Positions 1 to 14,840 are shown, counted from the stretch's first letter. The stretch is DNA of 64,000 nucleotides from Tyto alba (GCF_018691265.1 NW_024881301.1:10305752-10369751); one strand, 5' to 3'. Translations and numbers: made by a program. The notes: generated from the letters alone by a model not told the origin.

Positions 1-3000
1 CCTGATCAGTTCTCAGACATTTGATGAAAAGTTGGAAATCAGGATGTATAAATCAGATCTACCTCTTTCTTCTTGCTTTTACACTATTGTTAAGTTTGTT
101 ACCAATTTTGTCTTTTAAATGAGCTTGATTGTTTACTGTGATTTTATAGGATATTAAGAAAAATGGCACAGAGGTTTTCAAAACAATTTTATCTTCAGAT
201 TCCTATAAACATACAAGTAGAAAGTACTTAGCTATTTGTATTTGCACATTAAAAATGTAAGCCTGGGTGTACGCAAATGACATGCACTTATTTTGAGATA
301 TTTTTAGAATGTCTCTGATAAACTTCAAACTTAGGAATTGGTTGGTTTATTCGAAGTATCACTCATCTGTGCAATAAATCACAGGAACAGATGCAGCTAT
401 GATGGAGGTTACACACGTGAATTCTTTACCATGGGATAAAAAGGAGAAAAGTCTAATGCTTTCTGCTTATGTGCTCACAAATTCTTTTAATTGTTGGTGG
501 TGTAACTTGGTGGCCATTAAAAAACGTTTGTGGTGTTTATAATTATGTTTCTCCAAGTCACAGCTGACTGGAAAAACATGATATGTCTACTAAAATACCT
601 TGAAAGTTAAGAGTTATTAATAAAAAAATAATTTCTGTTTTTTCTTCTTCTACAAATGCATCTCCAAAGTATCAAGATCATTGAAACAGTCAATACACTG
701 GTGATCAGAGAGCACAACTTGTCTCAGTAAAAACTTTGTATGATGAAATAGGAGTCCAAAGGAACAATTCTGCAACTGTATCTAACCAAAAATCTATGTA
801 AAAACTCCACAAATGGATTACCATTAAGTACTGTAATATTTTAGAAAAAAATAAATAAAAAAAGAAGTGCAGAAGACTCAAGTGACTCAAGTCCCCACAT
901 CATCATCAGCAGCAATATTGAGTTAAGAAACAGAATCTGAGTCCATATTTTAAGCAGTGAGTGTGCATGCAGTGGAGAAGAGAAAAGGGACAGAATGAAG
1001 TAGAAAAACTATGGTAACAAGATCCATCTCTTAGACCTTTTGTCCTCAACAGAGTTTTCCAGTCCCTTCCATATGTCTTTTTTAAGCTGGGAAAGTGCTG
1101 CCATCAAGTTATACCTTGATATATACTAGCTACTTTGCCCATACTCCTACAAGAGATTGTAAGGGATGGCTGCAGATCTTTCTCTGCCTTATCCAGCTAC
1201 AGATCTTCATAAAGTTTGGTGTAAACTTCAAATCTTTCAGACTTCAGTGTCTCTAGCAAACTTGGTTAAAGTTGGCGAATGGATTCAAAGGTACTGGGAG
1301 GTTGAGGTGACAGGTTGGCATGTGGACAATGTAATTGCACACTTTTTTCCCAACCAAAACCAGTCTAAACACAACCAAGGTACATATAGATAGTGAAGGA
1401 GTATGTCCTAAATCAAGTGCAGCTGTAATAGAAATGTCAGTTATCTGTTGCCTGCACCTTCTTTAGAAGTTAGCTAACCAGTTCATTTTCTATCTTTTTA
1501 CAAGTGTGAGATAAACTTTTGCCACTTTTCAGGAATGGGCAAGAAAATGTCACTTTTTTTCAGCTGGATCAATTCATCTAGACTGTGAAAGATTAAACAC
1601 CAAGAGAATACTGCCAGGAAAGACAGAGCGAAGAAACTGCTTGCTGGTAGGATAATAAGAGTGCAGCAGCGGAGGTGTGCGTTTCAAGATCACAGCAAGC
1701 TGTGCTTTATTCAGAATGGTACCACAGCATTTGACACATGTGCTGTAACCACATGGAAACCATGGCATGGGAGGAATACTGTAGGAGGGAGATTGTAAGG
1801 TATAGCAAGAAAAAAAACCTCAGCAAAACCAGGAAAATAAACTTGTATTACGTAAAGGAGATATGACACAGTTGTGCTGTTCAAAAGTTATTCCTTATAT
1901 AAAAAGAAACATTGGTAATAATGAAAACCCTTTCTTAGAAGAGTAGGCACATGAGCAATGGTAGGTAGGTAGGTGGGAGGAACAGCGTGGGTTGTGTGAC
2001 CAATATTAGACTTAACTCAGAGAGGAAAAGTCCCACAAGATGAAAAATCCCTTCAAAAACAACAGTGAAAGCAAAAGGGAACATGTTTTTAAGTTGTTTG
2101 CTTTGACAAAGATTAAAGTGAAGCCAACTAGAGACTGCATACAGAAAACAGAGAAAGAGACTAGCAGAAAGAAGTGCAGAAGATCTCTGACAATTACCAC
2201 TGTAGAAACGTCGCTTTCAGAAGGTGCTTTGTTCTTCACTGACAGAAAAAACATAATTAAAGGACTGAAATACCACTCAGCTTTAAGGTGTTAATAATGT
2301 CTTGCAAGGTCAGCTAGAAAGCCCACTAGTGTCAGTAAAAGGCTGCCTGCTGACTAGAGTGGCTTTTGGCTCATTTCCATAAAGCTCTTATTCAGGTGCA
2401 AATTGAAATAAAGTCAATAGTAAGCCAAGGAAATAACTTGTTATCATGCATTACACAATTGCTTGATGACCTATATTCAGTGAGTTAGGGGCCCTAATTT
2501 AGTCTCTGGCCGACATGCCAGCCAAACTCTATCACAACTCTGAGAGTAATCAGGGTAGCACGGAGATGAACGAGCAATGTCATGGTCAAGGTCAAGTCAT
2601 GCTACTAAGAAAGTATGAAGCAGTCTGCAAAAAAGACCTAGCTTAACAGAAGACTTCAATTCCCAGAGCAAGCATTTGGCTAGGTCTCACAAAAACCACC
2701 CCCAATTATCATGTTCAGCAGAAAGGAATAAAAGCAATGCATAATTACGTATTATACAATTTGTCTCTGAAAGTGGAAAGGTTTCCCAGGAAGAGATATT
2801 TCTATAAAGTATCATCATAGATTAAAAGAAATAATTCTACTTCAGCTTAATTTATGCTGAAAAGTTACTGAAAAAGAAAAGTTATTTCATATTTTGTCCT
2901 CTTTTTTATTTTACTACCATTTACCTTTTTACCCTTCCTTCTTCTACTCTGTGATTTACATCCTACTTCTGCATAGCTCCTAAACTTACATGACTTTTAC

Positions 3001-4784
3001 AGAGTGCAGTTTAAAATAAGCATATTCCTAAAAGCTTACCAAATAGGAAAGGATTAAAAGACATATGTGAAATTAAGTATTTGTATAAGCACTTTGCTGA
3101 ATTACAGTGACTTCAAAGCTAAACCCAAAAGCTTCTACTGCCTAGCCCCTCTGATCTAACATCCTCTGTGGGTGAACAGTGACATGCAGGACTTTTTATT
3201 TTAAATAATTCTGTATTCTCTTGCAAATCTCCTATCTACAGAGAACAGAAATGACCAAGAGCAAATACACTCACTGTGATGCATTGTACTTCAAATATGT
3301 ATTATGGAACTATGGAACACATGTTTCTAAAGTCTCAAAAAGAATACGCTCCATGCCCAATAGTGTGTCTATGCATAAAGCATGACTTTATGGAGGTTGT
3401 GGTAGTACGTAACATTTATGTTCACCTTGCAGAGGTTGCAATAACTGATCTCAGAGGAGAACTTTTGGCTCAGGAAAGGATGTGGTAAAGTCTGCTGGAT
3501 GATGAGAGGAAACACTGGATCCCTTGAGCAAATGCCAGCTAGTTTATGAAAATCCCTGCAGAAAATGAGACTGCTTTCTCCTTTGGACACTAATGGAAAG
3601 ACAAAGCAGAAGCAATTCCTGGCTTCCCCTGAGACAAAGTCAGGCAGGCTGCTATGGGGAGCTGCAATAAGCATGCTTTTTTTTTTTCTGGTCTATTCAT
3701 CACTGATGTCAAGAGCATGACATTCTTAACAAGGATCAAATGCTTTTCTCTAAAATCTATTTCTCAGATAAGGTGTCTGGGAAAAAAATGGGGTAGAGGA
3801 AGACAAGGAAGGAGAGGAAATTAATGAGGGAATGCAAAAGGAGTATTCTGTCACTAATCACGGATACTAGAAGAGATACAGCTCTTTTTTTTTTTTTTTT
3901 CCATCTTAAAGCTACAGCCTGAGGCAAGTTATACTAAAATTAGGTTATTTTTGGTTCAGTGAACTATGATTCACTATTATAGCTATGAATTTTGCAGAAA
4001 ACAGACAGAAACAATTATTGATTTAAGTCCACCCTATTTTCTTTTATAGATATAGTTTATTTTCTTGCTTTAGGCGACTTCTCCATTTTAAAATAATTCA
4101 CAATAAAACACTAATACCAAACCTGTCCATTTATGTAATTTTCATGAGAATGTGTTAACTCTTTAAAAAAGCCCAAATAAAAGAAAAACACAAAGGGACA
4201 TTAAAAAACCATAAATTCATCATTCCTCTTGACTAAATCTTTCATAAACAATTACAAAAATTTCAGTTTTGGTTATATTTCTCCACAAAATACAGTAGAA
4301 TTCTGAGTGAACTAAAGAGTGAAAACCATGAATTTGTCTATTTGCAGTCAGTCATTGTTCTTTTTAATTAAATGTCAAGTTCTCTCTGATGGGTTGCAAA
4401 GACCAGCTTAGGGCTAATTTCACATGTTGAGTATATATAAATACACAATTACGCAAAGCTTTCACAGGCCAAAACTATAATTCAGCAAAGTACTTAAAGA
4501 ATAGGCCTGTTGTACATACCTGAATAGTCACTTAACACTGACAGGTTGAAATACTTTGCAAATTCAAAGCACAGGTAGTAGAGTCCCTTTTCAGAATAAT
4601 ATTGAAGTACATTCCCAAATCTACTCTTGTTCAGAAATAAACAACCAAAAATAAGCATGACCAAGCGCACTTGTTTATATACTTTCCTTAACTGGTACCT
4701 AGAAGTAAAGAGTAGAAACAAATATGAACAGAAACTGTATGTTTTAATGGAAAGCTCTATATGATGTAGTAAAGACAGGCTTAC
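1..4784 (-). other. DLGAP1: DLGAP1 intron after the second coding exon (5' part)
   Basis: This is AT-rich intron following the GTAAGC donor at 4784. The next acceptor is outside the window. It contains a short (GGTA)n run at 1960-1974 and a 16-base T run at 3885-3900, but no recognisable transposable element. The open frames of 60-101 codons found on both strands have no family resemblance that I recognise and look like chance frames. Confidence 0.8.
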
Positions 4785-4999
4785 TTGAGGGTGGTGAGCT
4801 CTGTAAGGGATGGCTGGGTGGCCTTGAGATAGCTCTCTCTACGCGCAGCAATCTTTGGAGATGGCTTCGGACTTGTGTCTGAGTCTCCACTGTCATCATC
4901 CCCCATGGCTTTGATGTAACTGCCACTACGCATTCGTCGGCAGGGAATCTCATCATCTTTCCCTCGTGGAGTGTATCCAGTCCATTCATCTTGCGGAAC
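4785..4999 (-). CDS. DLGAP1: DLGAP1, second coding exon, residues 319-390 (two GK-binding repeats)
   Basis: This 215-nt exon continues DLGAP1 directly from residue 318. Its translation begins VPQDEWTGYTPRGKDDEIPC and ends SLTELTTLK, the order expected in vertebrate DLGAP1. It carries two copies of the short SAPAP repeat that, once phosphorylated on serine, binds the guanylate-kinase domain of PSD-95-type MAGUKs: RMRSGSYIKAMGD (residues 340-352; serine 345) and ARRESYLKATQPS (370-382; serine 374). Between them lies an acidic, Ser/Thr/Pro-rich stretch (DDDSGDSDTSPKPSPK). The acceptor reads TCACTTCAG|GTTCCG and the donor CTCAA|GTAAGC. The exon enters in phase 0 and leaves after two bases of the lysine codon, so its length is not a multiple of three. 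A longer frame extends past both ends, but those codons are intronic. The next exon lies beyond the left edge of the window. Confidence 0.96.
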
Positions 5000-7092
5000 C
5001 TGAAGTGATAAACACAATTTTCTTATTAGTAGGTTCCTTCCTGATGTAATTGCACAGCAAGATCAGACCATGCTAAACCACACAACAGAGCCATAGCAAA
5101 AACTCTCACGGGCAAGGGCCCATCCTCAATCCCATTTGACGATGGGTTGCTGTTTGCCACCCAGTGCACTTCTCCCCCTGCACAGTCACAAGCACCTCTG
5201 GAATTTGTTATTTTCCACTACTTATCTGGGGAGTTTCTAGCAAACATGTTGACTTAGGAGCTTCAGTTAGGCCTAATACTGGGCTGAATAAATCTGTTTT
5301 TTTTTTGGTGGTTTTAATTCAAAGCATTTACAAACCAGATCAGGGTATTTTTGGTTCAGGTCAACCTATTGAACAACTTTGGGGAGGCATAAAAGACAAA
5401 ATATGAATTCCTATATCACAATCTTTTCAGACAGAGTGTGCATAGCTACACTCGTGAGAATGATTTTAGTTCAAGATACATTTCAAACTAGTGGAGCTAT
5501 GTACTAATCATCACAAAAGTGGGTTTGCAAGTGCGAAATACTACTATTGATTCTATAGTATAATTAGTGCAACTGAACACCTGCCAACTTGCAGGAATCC
5601 TCCTTTTGAATTATGTTAGTTTGAGTGTCTGAGTCATACAACTCTTTATTCCCTTCTTTTAATTCTTCTTATTGATGTGCATTATTTCTCTTGATCTGAA
5701 GTAAGTGCTGTCCGTTCTTTGCACTGGGAATCTGGAACACTGGGAATGTGCATTCACAAGCTTTTGTGACATAATAGAGGTCAGTCCAAGAGCACAGTGC
5801 TCTTGCCCACCCACCCTCTCCCTTCCTCTGATCTTGGGGCTTCTGACCATTGTAAACCCTTCTCTTTCCTGTAACAGCAGAAAAAACATTCAGTAGAGCA
5901 GGGTCCTTGAAGGAGTTGTCCTGAGGCTATTTTGCAGAAACCCCATTTTTATAGTAAATGTAAAATTGCGAAAGGGCTTTTTAGTTAAACATATTTTGTG
6001 TTAGATTTAAATAAAAGTAGTTGTGAATTTTTAGTTTGCTACTTTTCTGATTATTCTTAGTGAATCAACTCTATAAAGCAAGCAATAGCTACTATGCTCA
6101 GAAACCCTTACAAGCTATATTAAACAAGGGGTCTCAAATTTGGTTGCTAAAATTTGTCCTGCAGCTCATGAATACTAGGATCTACCAGGATAAGCATGGA
6201 GTGTCTCTTTCCTATGGAAAGTTTGTTCTTCAACAACATTTAACTTCTGCTGACTATCTTGTGTATATGTTGCTTCCCAAACTTTAGCCAGAGCATTTAC
6301 ATGCCAGCTTGTTTAGACAACCAAAACTGAATCACTGGACTGTTTACCAACAGCTTAGCTGTTGGCTCCCACTGCAAACATAAGCCTAAAATCAGAGGCT
6401 GTAAGGCCTTTCAAATGTTACTGTCAATGTAGATCAAATTTTTATGGCATTTTATCAATCGGTGGTGCTATAAACTGCAATCCAAAACCCCCTGTGCTAC
6501 ACAAATTAAAAGCGATATTTAATGGTCCTAAGCATTCATACTAGAAACTAATAACTAATTATTATATAACTAATTATAATTAATTAACCAAACTATTCAT
6601 AAGCCATGCCATTGTTTGCTTCATTCTGATTTCAAACCCAAGACCTTGCCAACTTTCTTCCTTCATTGACTCTTCTTTTCATGCTACTGACATCACAATT
6701 TAAGTCCTTCCTCCAACTTCCAGGCTCAAGCAAGTCCTTTCTTTCGTGCTCAATCTAAGCTCTCTCTTTATTCCCAGATCTCTCTCGGTCAAGTCTGGCC
6801 TTGATAAACTCGCTGGGAGCTTTGATATTTTACTCAGAGGACTCAAGATTTAACCCTGGAAGCGTACTCTGGTTTGTACCTTTATCAACATTTCTTTTTA
6901 TGACTCAGTCTTCCTTCTCAGGGCTGACTTCCTTCTCAGCTGCTCCATGTTTTATTTAACCAATTCTTTCCTTGTGCCTTTAAAAAATAAATTTCCATGT
7001 TTTCTTTAAATATCCTCTAGTTAATGACTCTGGTAACTACTTCGGTGAAACATTTCAATTCTTCTCTTCCAGCAGCACATAAAGTTTGTTGA

Positions 7093-7112
7093 TTTTTTTT
7101 TTTTTTTTTTTT
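7093..7112. repeat. 20-base T homopolymer
   Basis: An uninterrupted T run in the intron between the two DLGAP1 exons. No element is recognised beside it. Confidence 0.9.
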
Positions 7113-8932
7113 CTTTTTATACTCTGATATTTGTCTGAGCTTCAAGAATACGAGTTCCTTAAGGCGGGAATATATTTCAATGTCCAGTTTTCTTATCGAA
7201 CAAGGCCATGCAGAATTGTGCATCTATAGGAAGTAATTCAATAAATACACTTAAAACCACTTAAAATATTCTTCTAGAAAAGGGTAAGACTATAACTAAG
7301 ATCTGGAGTATTACAGACTGAGAGTACTAAGAGAACCCACTGGAGGAACAGGATTGAATATATGACTCTGATATGTTTCCACATAAAATAAAATAAAAAA
7401 ATGGAAATAACAATGTTTCAATTTTGTGGCTTCTAAGTTTATGCCTAGACCCCAAATCTGGAAAGTTGATGCTTTCCTGGTGTGTATACATTTGAAAAGT
7501 GCAAATGAAGGTTATTCTTGGTAGTGATTTTGATTCTGATTTTTGATATACAAGAGTACAGAGCATTTTACACTCCTCCTCCAACCATTTATGACAGACA
7601 GAGGATAATATTTGTTTCAGGTCTTATTCCTGCATTGGTTCTAGGCCTATAATATCACCAAACAGCAAAGTACAATCTATATTCATACCACCCCTCACAT
7701 ACACATTGGAACCTACAGCTCCTGCTTGTCAGCTGCAAAATCTTGACTTTTTAAATCACTTATGTACAAAAAAGAAGTTAATACAGATTTAATAAAATCA
7801 AGTTCTGCTGGCATTCTGTTGACATGCTCAGATTTCAGTCAGAAATTTAAAACCTGTAATAGTGTTTTTCCAATCAGTTTTCATGCAGATATGAGATACC
7901 TAAGTCAGAGTATGTAGAGAATCTGTGAATTCTAAAAGGACATACACTTTATTCTGTTTAATATTTTATTCATTATGCTTTAGATAAAGACCTGTGCTTT
8001 TTCTCATTAAAATAAATTAGTGAATTAATCTTTAATGCACTAAATAAAATATGTTATTATAATGTTAAGGTTGGTGTCTTTAACTGAGAAAAAGTCAGAG
8101 GAGTTAAAGTTACAATGCTCATACAGCACCCATAATTCAGGCAAGCTGAACACTTGTAGTTTTATGAAATAATAGATATACTGTTAAATTTAATGCTGTA
8201 GTTTATAGTTGCAATACAAGTGATGATACATAGTTGTTGGCATCATAACACTGAAATTCTTGAGTTCTGTTATCAATAACCCCATATGTAAGTATAATAC
8301 CTCTTATCCCAAAGCTTCTCAAAATGATTTAGATATGTTAGGCCAAGTCTTGAAAGCTGTTTGCAATTAATTTACACACAAAGCTTCCCATTTACAGAAG
8401 CAAACACTGTGTACTGTGATGAACTGTGAATGCATTGCTCTAGCCCCACAACTTGTATGATGTGTCGGGTGGAAGTTTCCAGTTTGAGCTCTGCTCTCAG
8501 TGAAGCGAGCAACCACTGAAAACCAGCATGCAACCCTTTTAGCAGCTCTTCCACCCGTGAAGTACTCTAGTTGCAGAAAAAGAAAGCTGAGCTGTTCACA
8601 CAGAGACCAGGGGCAAAGCCAGTCTCAGGGAGTGACAGAAACCCGCTGGCTGGTTTGTGTACTGGAAGTGAACTGCATGTGCAAAACCAAAGGAAATGAT
8701 ACAAATGCAGCCCAATTCCCATTACCATATTATGGATTTAAGGGTAAACTCTGTATGTGCCAAAGAGAAAAGAATGGCTATGGTTAGGAAAAACATCTGG
8801 ATATAGAGAACAACCTAAAATATCAACCCAGATATGATTCTAATTTCAGTTAACACATTGAGGAAGTCAGTGTTTGTACAAACTATCTTGCCTGCCTAAA
8901 CAAAGCTGCAGGTAGAAGAATGTAATGGATAT

Positions 8933-8968
8933 TTGATTAAAAAGCTATTTTTGATTAAAAAGCTATTT
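8933..8968. repeat. 18-bp direct tandem duplication
   Basis: The 18-mer TTGATTAAAAAGCTATTT occurs twice, head to tail and without mismatch, at 8933-8950 and 8951-8968. It looks like a recent slippage duplication in intron. Confidence 0.95.
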
Positions 8969-9017
8969 TAGTTAAACAGTTTTCCTGGTTTTCTTGAAGA
9001 TATTTAAGGCTGAGTAT

Positions 9018-9066
9018 CTTTCTCTTTTTTTCTTTTTTCTTTATTCTTATTTTCTTTTTTCTCTTC
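9018..9066. repeat. Polypyrimidine tract
   Basis: About 49 bases of almost pure T and C on the plus strand, with only a few A residues, followed by GGTAAGG. On the transcribed strand it is a purine tract. No exon follows it. Confidence 0.75.
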
Positions 9067-9739
9067 GGTAAGGTTTCAGTATTTAAGAGAATATTAGGGA
9101 AAAAAAATTGAGTCCAGTTCCCCTTTATGTTATTTTAGTTTCACTAGAGTTGGAAACCCTGATTTCAGAAGTTGAAGTAGGAGAAAACAGTGTAACTGGT
9201 AGAGAGCACTTGAAGGGTAAAGAAACGCTTTAGGAGTAGATTTTTGCTTTGGCTATTAACAGTTGTAATACTTTTTATCAAAGGATCTTAGAGGAATGTC
9301 TGTGTATTACTTGAGTAGGACAAACAACCCTTAAAGTTCAGCATTTCCTTTCATTGTACCTGTTTCACTGTTTAGAAAATCCAGACAGATAAAAAAAAGT
9401 CAACATTTTAATACTTCTGTGCCTACAGTCAAATATGTCAAGCAATACCTAGTAAAAGAAGTGACCTGCTTTTCAGAGTGCTTTCTTTGGTGCCTAAAAG
9501 AAAAGGCTATAATAGCTCATAGCAGACAACACAATTTAGTGTCACAGTGAAATGATTCATATCATGGGAAAAAAGTAAAACATAAAGCCCTCTCAAAACT
9601 ACAAACTGTGAAAATAAAATTGATCACATTATTTCATGCATTCTGTTTCTATATATACGGTACTGAACATTCCATAGTGTGTTTCCTCCTGTTGACCTGG
9701 AAAATTGCTGGGAAAAGTGTCTATGTGAACATCCAGCTC

Positions 9740-9765
9740 TTTTTTTTTTTTTTTTTTTTTTTTTT
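9740..9765. repeat. 26-base T homopolymer
   Basis: An uninterrupted run of 26 T on the plus strand appears as poly-A in the DLGAP1 pre-mRNA. No retrotransposed sequence or target-site duplication is visible beside it. Homopolymers of this length are often polymorphic and prone to sequencing error. Confidence 0.9.
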
Positions 9766-12700
9766 GTCAGTCAGGAAGTCTGCACAAATTTTCCCACAGG
9801 CTCTTACTTTGTCTGAATGGCCAATATTACATCTTGCAAGGCCACGTGCTACAATGCATGCAAGTTCATATGCACAGTATCTGCTGTTTTAGAGGATTAA
9901 TGGCATTAAGATTGACATACCTGAAATAAAGCTGTTTCATTCTTTTAAGAAAATCAGATTATCCAATTACCTTTGCAATACCATTTTTTCAGTATCAGAA
10001 TATCAAGCAGGAACACTACTTGCATGATTGTTTTTTCTCTCATGAAAAAGGGGGAAGAGTTAAATTCAGATCTAACAATGAACATCTTTGTTTTTATTAA
10101 AATAGAACTATTATTATTCACACTACTGAAGTAATAGAGATCCTGGAAACATTTCAATCTGCAAATGATCTTTAAGATCATGTACAATTCTTTCTTTACA
10201 AACCTAAAAATCAAGTGTGCACTTACACAAAAAGCTCAGTGAAACAGAACGCCATTATTAGTTGAAAATACACAGAAAATATTCAGCAAAGGCCTCTGAG
10301 CCAGGCAACTTACTGAAATGTAAGACTTCTGCATACATCTAGACATAAAATGTTTGTTACAAGTATGAAAGCTGAACCTGACTATAGTTTCTTTCTTCTG
10401 ATTAAATGGCAGGTAAACAGAACAGACTATACAGATAACATACTGCTAAAAGCCAACATCTTACATGGATTCAGCTTAATTTAGTGTGTAGATTACCTGT
10501 CCTGATCTTTAGCTAAATTTATGTTGCTCTGGGAGTGTTCACACATTGTTGTGAGCCAGGCTGGACCGACTGGTAAATTTCTTTAATGTATTTTTTGATA
10601 TAAAGAAACTGGATTTTTCTAATAGGTAGTCTGGATCCCCAAATAAAGAAACTAAGCAAACAGGTATACTGTCCCCCCAGTTTTCAAACATTCATTTCAA
10701 AAGCTCACACACAGTGATATGCGAAATGAACCCAGCAAATAAGGACAAAGGTAAAGAAAACATTTTTATTCCATTTCTAAACAATACAATTAGAATATCT
10801 AATTTCCTTCTTTTTTTGCCCAAAATTGTTATTAACTTACCTTACTGGATGAAATAGCAAACAGACTGTCTCTATAGCAAATTAAGTTCATTATTGATCT
10901 CTAGTTTGATTTGGTTTATTGCAGCTGAAATCATTAAAGCTTCTCCCTGTGCTTTGCCAAAGCAATGTGGATGACTACAGAAGTAAACACAAGGACTGGA
11001 AGGAGTGGCTAACCATCGCTCACAGCAGTAGACTTGTAACTTTAGCTTTCTATTAGTATGCAAATACTTAATGAAATGAAATCACACAACTGAAGAACAA
11101 TGCTTAATGACTGCTCAGTGCAGATTTTCAAACCCATGCAATTTGGTTTTCTTAGCTGTTATTATGCCTCTTCTACGTGCTGTTAAGGAAGTTTCAATTG
11201 CCATCTTCCACTTACTAAGCCTATTCCTAGCACTCATGAATATTGAATTAATCAGACCAATAAAGATGACTAGCATTTCATTCTATCAATGTGCATATGC
11301 TAAGAATCATTGAAGTACACAAAAAAAGGAAGCTTTAGAAAGCTGGAAGAACAATATATGTTTAATAAGCCTCATGAGTTTTCAGAAAGGCAGTAGGAAG
11401 GTTGCTTCTATTTAGGACAAACTTATTCACTCAGTATCTGCAGCAACAGTTGTTTTAGCTTGTACTATTTCAGCAATCAGGTTCTGATATAAATTCATTA
11501 AATTTAGCTGGCTTATCTCTGTATGTTTTTACATGAAAAGGGTTATCAGTCAATACAAGGACCTCATCCGAGATAGAACATTACTTCCTCCATCCTGAGT
11601 GTCTGCACCTTGCATCAAACCTGAACAGTGTGAAGAATTACAATTTCCTTCACATAATACAAGTTTGGAAAGTCTTCTAAAACAGTATGAATCCTCATAG
11701 AGTAAGTCAATAGACAAAATTCTTCAAGTACTGCTACAGTTTATAATTTTCATTCATCAGAAGGTGCCTTGACCACTAGCTTGTCAATCTGATTCATATT
11801 CTGTTTTATGAAGAGGAATGTGTGTCTCCTACACAGAACAATCACATCTTGATTCCAGATAAATTTCCTCCTCTTGCTTTATGCATAAAGATCCAACCAA
11901 CCAGGAAGAGGGCCATGTGGATATAATGATTTCAGCCAAGGGCCTTGCAAGTTTGCTACCCCCAAACATGTTCTGTAGAAAGAAAGACAATCAACAGCTA
12001 CCACATCTATTAGCTGAAGGAAACAGAATTGAAGGTCATATACCAGGACTCTTGGCCAGGACCTCAAACTAAAACTGCTTCAGTGATACTCATGGATGAT
12101 ATTCTCTCTGTGGCAGAGGTCAGACATTCATTCTCATCTTTCTCAATATCCTTGAAGCTTTCACTGCAGTTGGCTATAATGAGAGATGGCTCCTTGCCCA
12201 AGCAAGGATGACAGGATGACTGTTAACAGGAATACCAACCCCTGAAAGGACACTTTCAATGAGTAGTATAGAGAAAAGTTCTTTCACTTTTAGATACATT
12301 CTTTTGTGATGATTCAGTTCACTCCCTAATCACTTCAGTACCTGTATGCAGTGACTAGTTGTCATCAAATGCCAATACTGTTAAATGAGATGTCATTTTA
12401 CTTTTACACATGACCACAAGCCCACTGTCAAGCAGCCATCAGGAAACTGCCTTGTGGATGGAGAACATGTAGCTGAATCTGTATCCTTGGAAAAACACAG
12501 ATGTGGTGGGGAGAGCATTTTGAGAAACAGCTCTTATGCTGTTTCTGTTGGCTGACTATAACTGGATAATCTCTGGTGCTTTGCTCATGTTGTGCTCTTG
12601 CAGGCAGCAGCTGTAAGTAATGCAGTTAAGCTACCATCTCCAGCTGGCTATTAGCTTCTGTCACATTTTAGTGTACAATGGACAGATTTCATTGGCACTT

Positions 12701-14840
12701 CCACAGTGCTCTCTTTTGGATTACAGCAAATAAATATACCTGCATAAGAAGCTTTCATTCCATTCTAAGGAAACTTTCCCGGTTTCAGAACATTACAGTG
12801 TGCCTTCTCAGTGACTCCAAACTGTCACCTCTCCTCTACAGTAGTGTCCCACTGGATATCAAATCAAGGTCATGGTTTTGACTCTTATTTGCTGGGAGAT
12901 GAATTGCTAGAGACCAGGAGATCTCAAAGATCTCCTAACAATCTGCTTAGCAGGCTGAGGTTATGTCAGTAAAGCAAAATTAGACACAAACTTATTTGCA
13001 TAAAAGACTCTTAGAGAAACATCAAAGACCATCTTTGGAAGCCCTGGACCTTCAGAACTGTCACATTGCCTTATCCAACTGCATGGCACATTGCTTAGCC
13101 TCTGGTGAGAGGAATACGTAGCTATCAGAAGTCCAAACAAGACAGTCCATTGTAGAAGCTCAGGTTAAGAGGATAAAAGGACAAACAATATACAACAGGT
13201 TCATGTTCTTGTTGCTTAATTCACAAGTGACAGAATCTCAGCTGTGCAACAAGCACAGCACAAGAGCTTTTGTAAGGCAGATCAGAAACTGTGGCCAGCT
13301 GTCCCCAGCTTAAACCACTCTTCTGGCACTGTAGTATTTCACTACTCAAGGTTTGTACTACAAATTCTATTACAGAAACAGCAACAAAAATATACTGGAT
13401 ATAGGGGAAATATTCCTTATTACTTTGCAGTGACTGAGGAAACAGCGCTGCTCAGAGTTTTTTCCCCACTTACCTTGCATGCCTCCACAATAAAAGTTAA
13501 GGATTTCAAACAGATATGAAGATTGAATTGATCCTCTTTTCTGGACTTGATTTGTCTTGAAGATTTTTTTTTTTTTTAATATTACAGTGAAATTACTGAA
13601 AATAATAAGATTAGAACACTCCAGATATTTAAGGCTAAAAAAAGGAGCCAGATCCAGGACTGAGTCAAATCTTATCCATGAAGGAATTAAAATAGATACT
13701 AAATGCCAGCTATTATGTGCAGCCATAATTTTCATGAACACTTCTGACATAACAGTATATGTACTGTAGTGTCATGCAAGTATGTTGCTAAATTGCATAT
13801 ACGGTATGCTAGCAACATAGAACAGGGATCCAGCTGCCAGAATTACACTTATTAAGCGACATGCTATTAGAACGTAGGGATGTTAACAGACTGAACCAAC
13901 AGTAATTCAAGTTAATCCAGAAAAAATAGTATAATTGCCAGCATATTCAATAATAAGAAATTATAGAATGGTGATAAAAATAAAGGATAAAAAATTATTA
14001 GCCAAGGAACATGGGCAGATAATATTGCAGCTAAATATGAAGTGCTGATATTGCTGTAGAACAGCTCCCTTAGTACTTAAGTGACCCCCTGTTACTGCAT
14101 TACTCAGACACCAAAGGTCAGTCTAGGTTTTAATTAAATGAATGAGAACACAGCAGTTGTTAAAGTGAAATATGTGGCAAGATCTTTCCCACCAACCCAG
14201 CTGACAATTTTTTTTTTAAGGTAAACTGAAGGACTGCAAAGATGAGGAGGACAGATGTACTGAAATACTCTCCTACATATTTCTCTTAATATATCAAAGA
14301 TATCTTGGGTAGGTTTGCAGGTATGCTAAATAACAAAGAGGTAGGCTCAATGGAATTATTTGTTATTATTTTTTTTGTAAATAAGCTATTCTGTGCTTTA
14401 TTTATATTTTCCAAGTGCCCCCAAATTCTGTAACTTTATTCATTATTCATGTTGCCTATCACACAATTTAAAAACTGAAATTAGCATTCTGTGAATTATA
14501 TTTTTTCAGTTTTAAAGTTATTAAATAATAGTTTATTTTAAAATTCATGAACATTTAAGAATTCCCAAACATTTTCATGATTATTCCATTACCTGAAAAT
14601 TGGCTTAGAATACATTATAACATTTGACATTTTATTTTACAGTTGTTCAAATTGTTTCACTAGCTTTACTGAGAAGTATGTTTCAAATGAGCTCAGTAAA
14701 AAAATCTGAAACTTATGTCTCATATACTTTGTAGTTCTGAGTGGAAAATTGAAGGGGAAATAATATACACTTATTAATTTTCAATTTATAATGGAATAAG
14801 AAAAAAAATGCAGCTCTTCAGATATATGAAAAATGGAAGA

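Noticed and set aside
13370..13750. 126-codon minus-strand open frame
   Set aside because: It is low-complexity, rich in Phe, Ile and Lys from AT-rich DNA, and has no motif. It overlaps other frames on the opposite strand.
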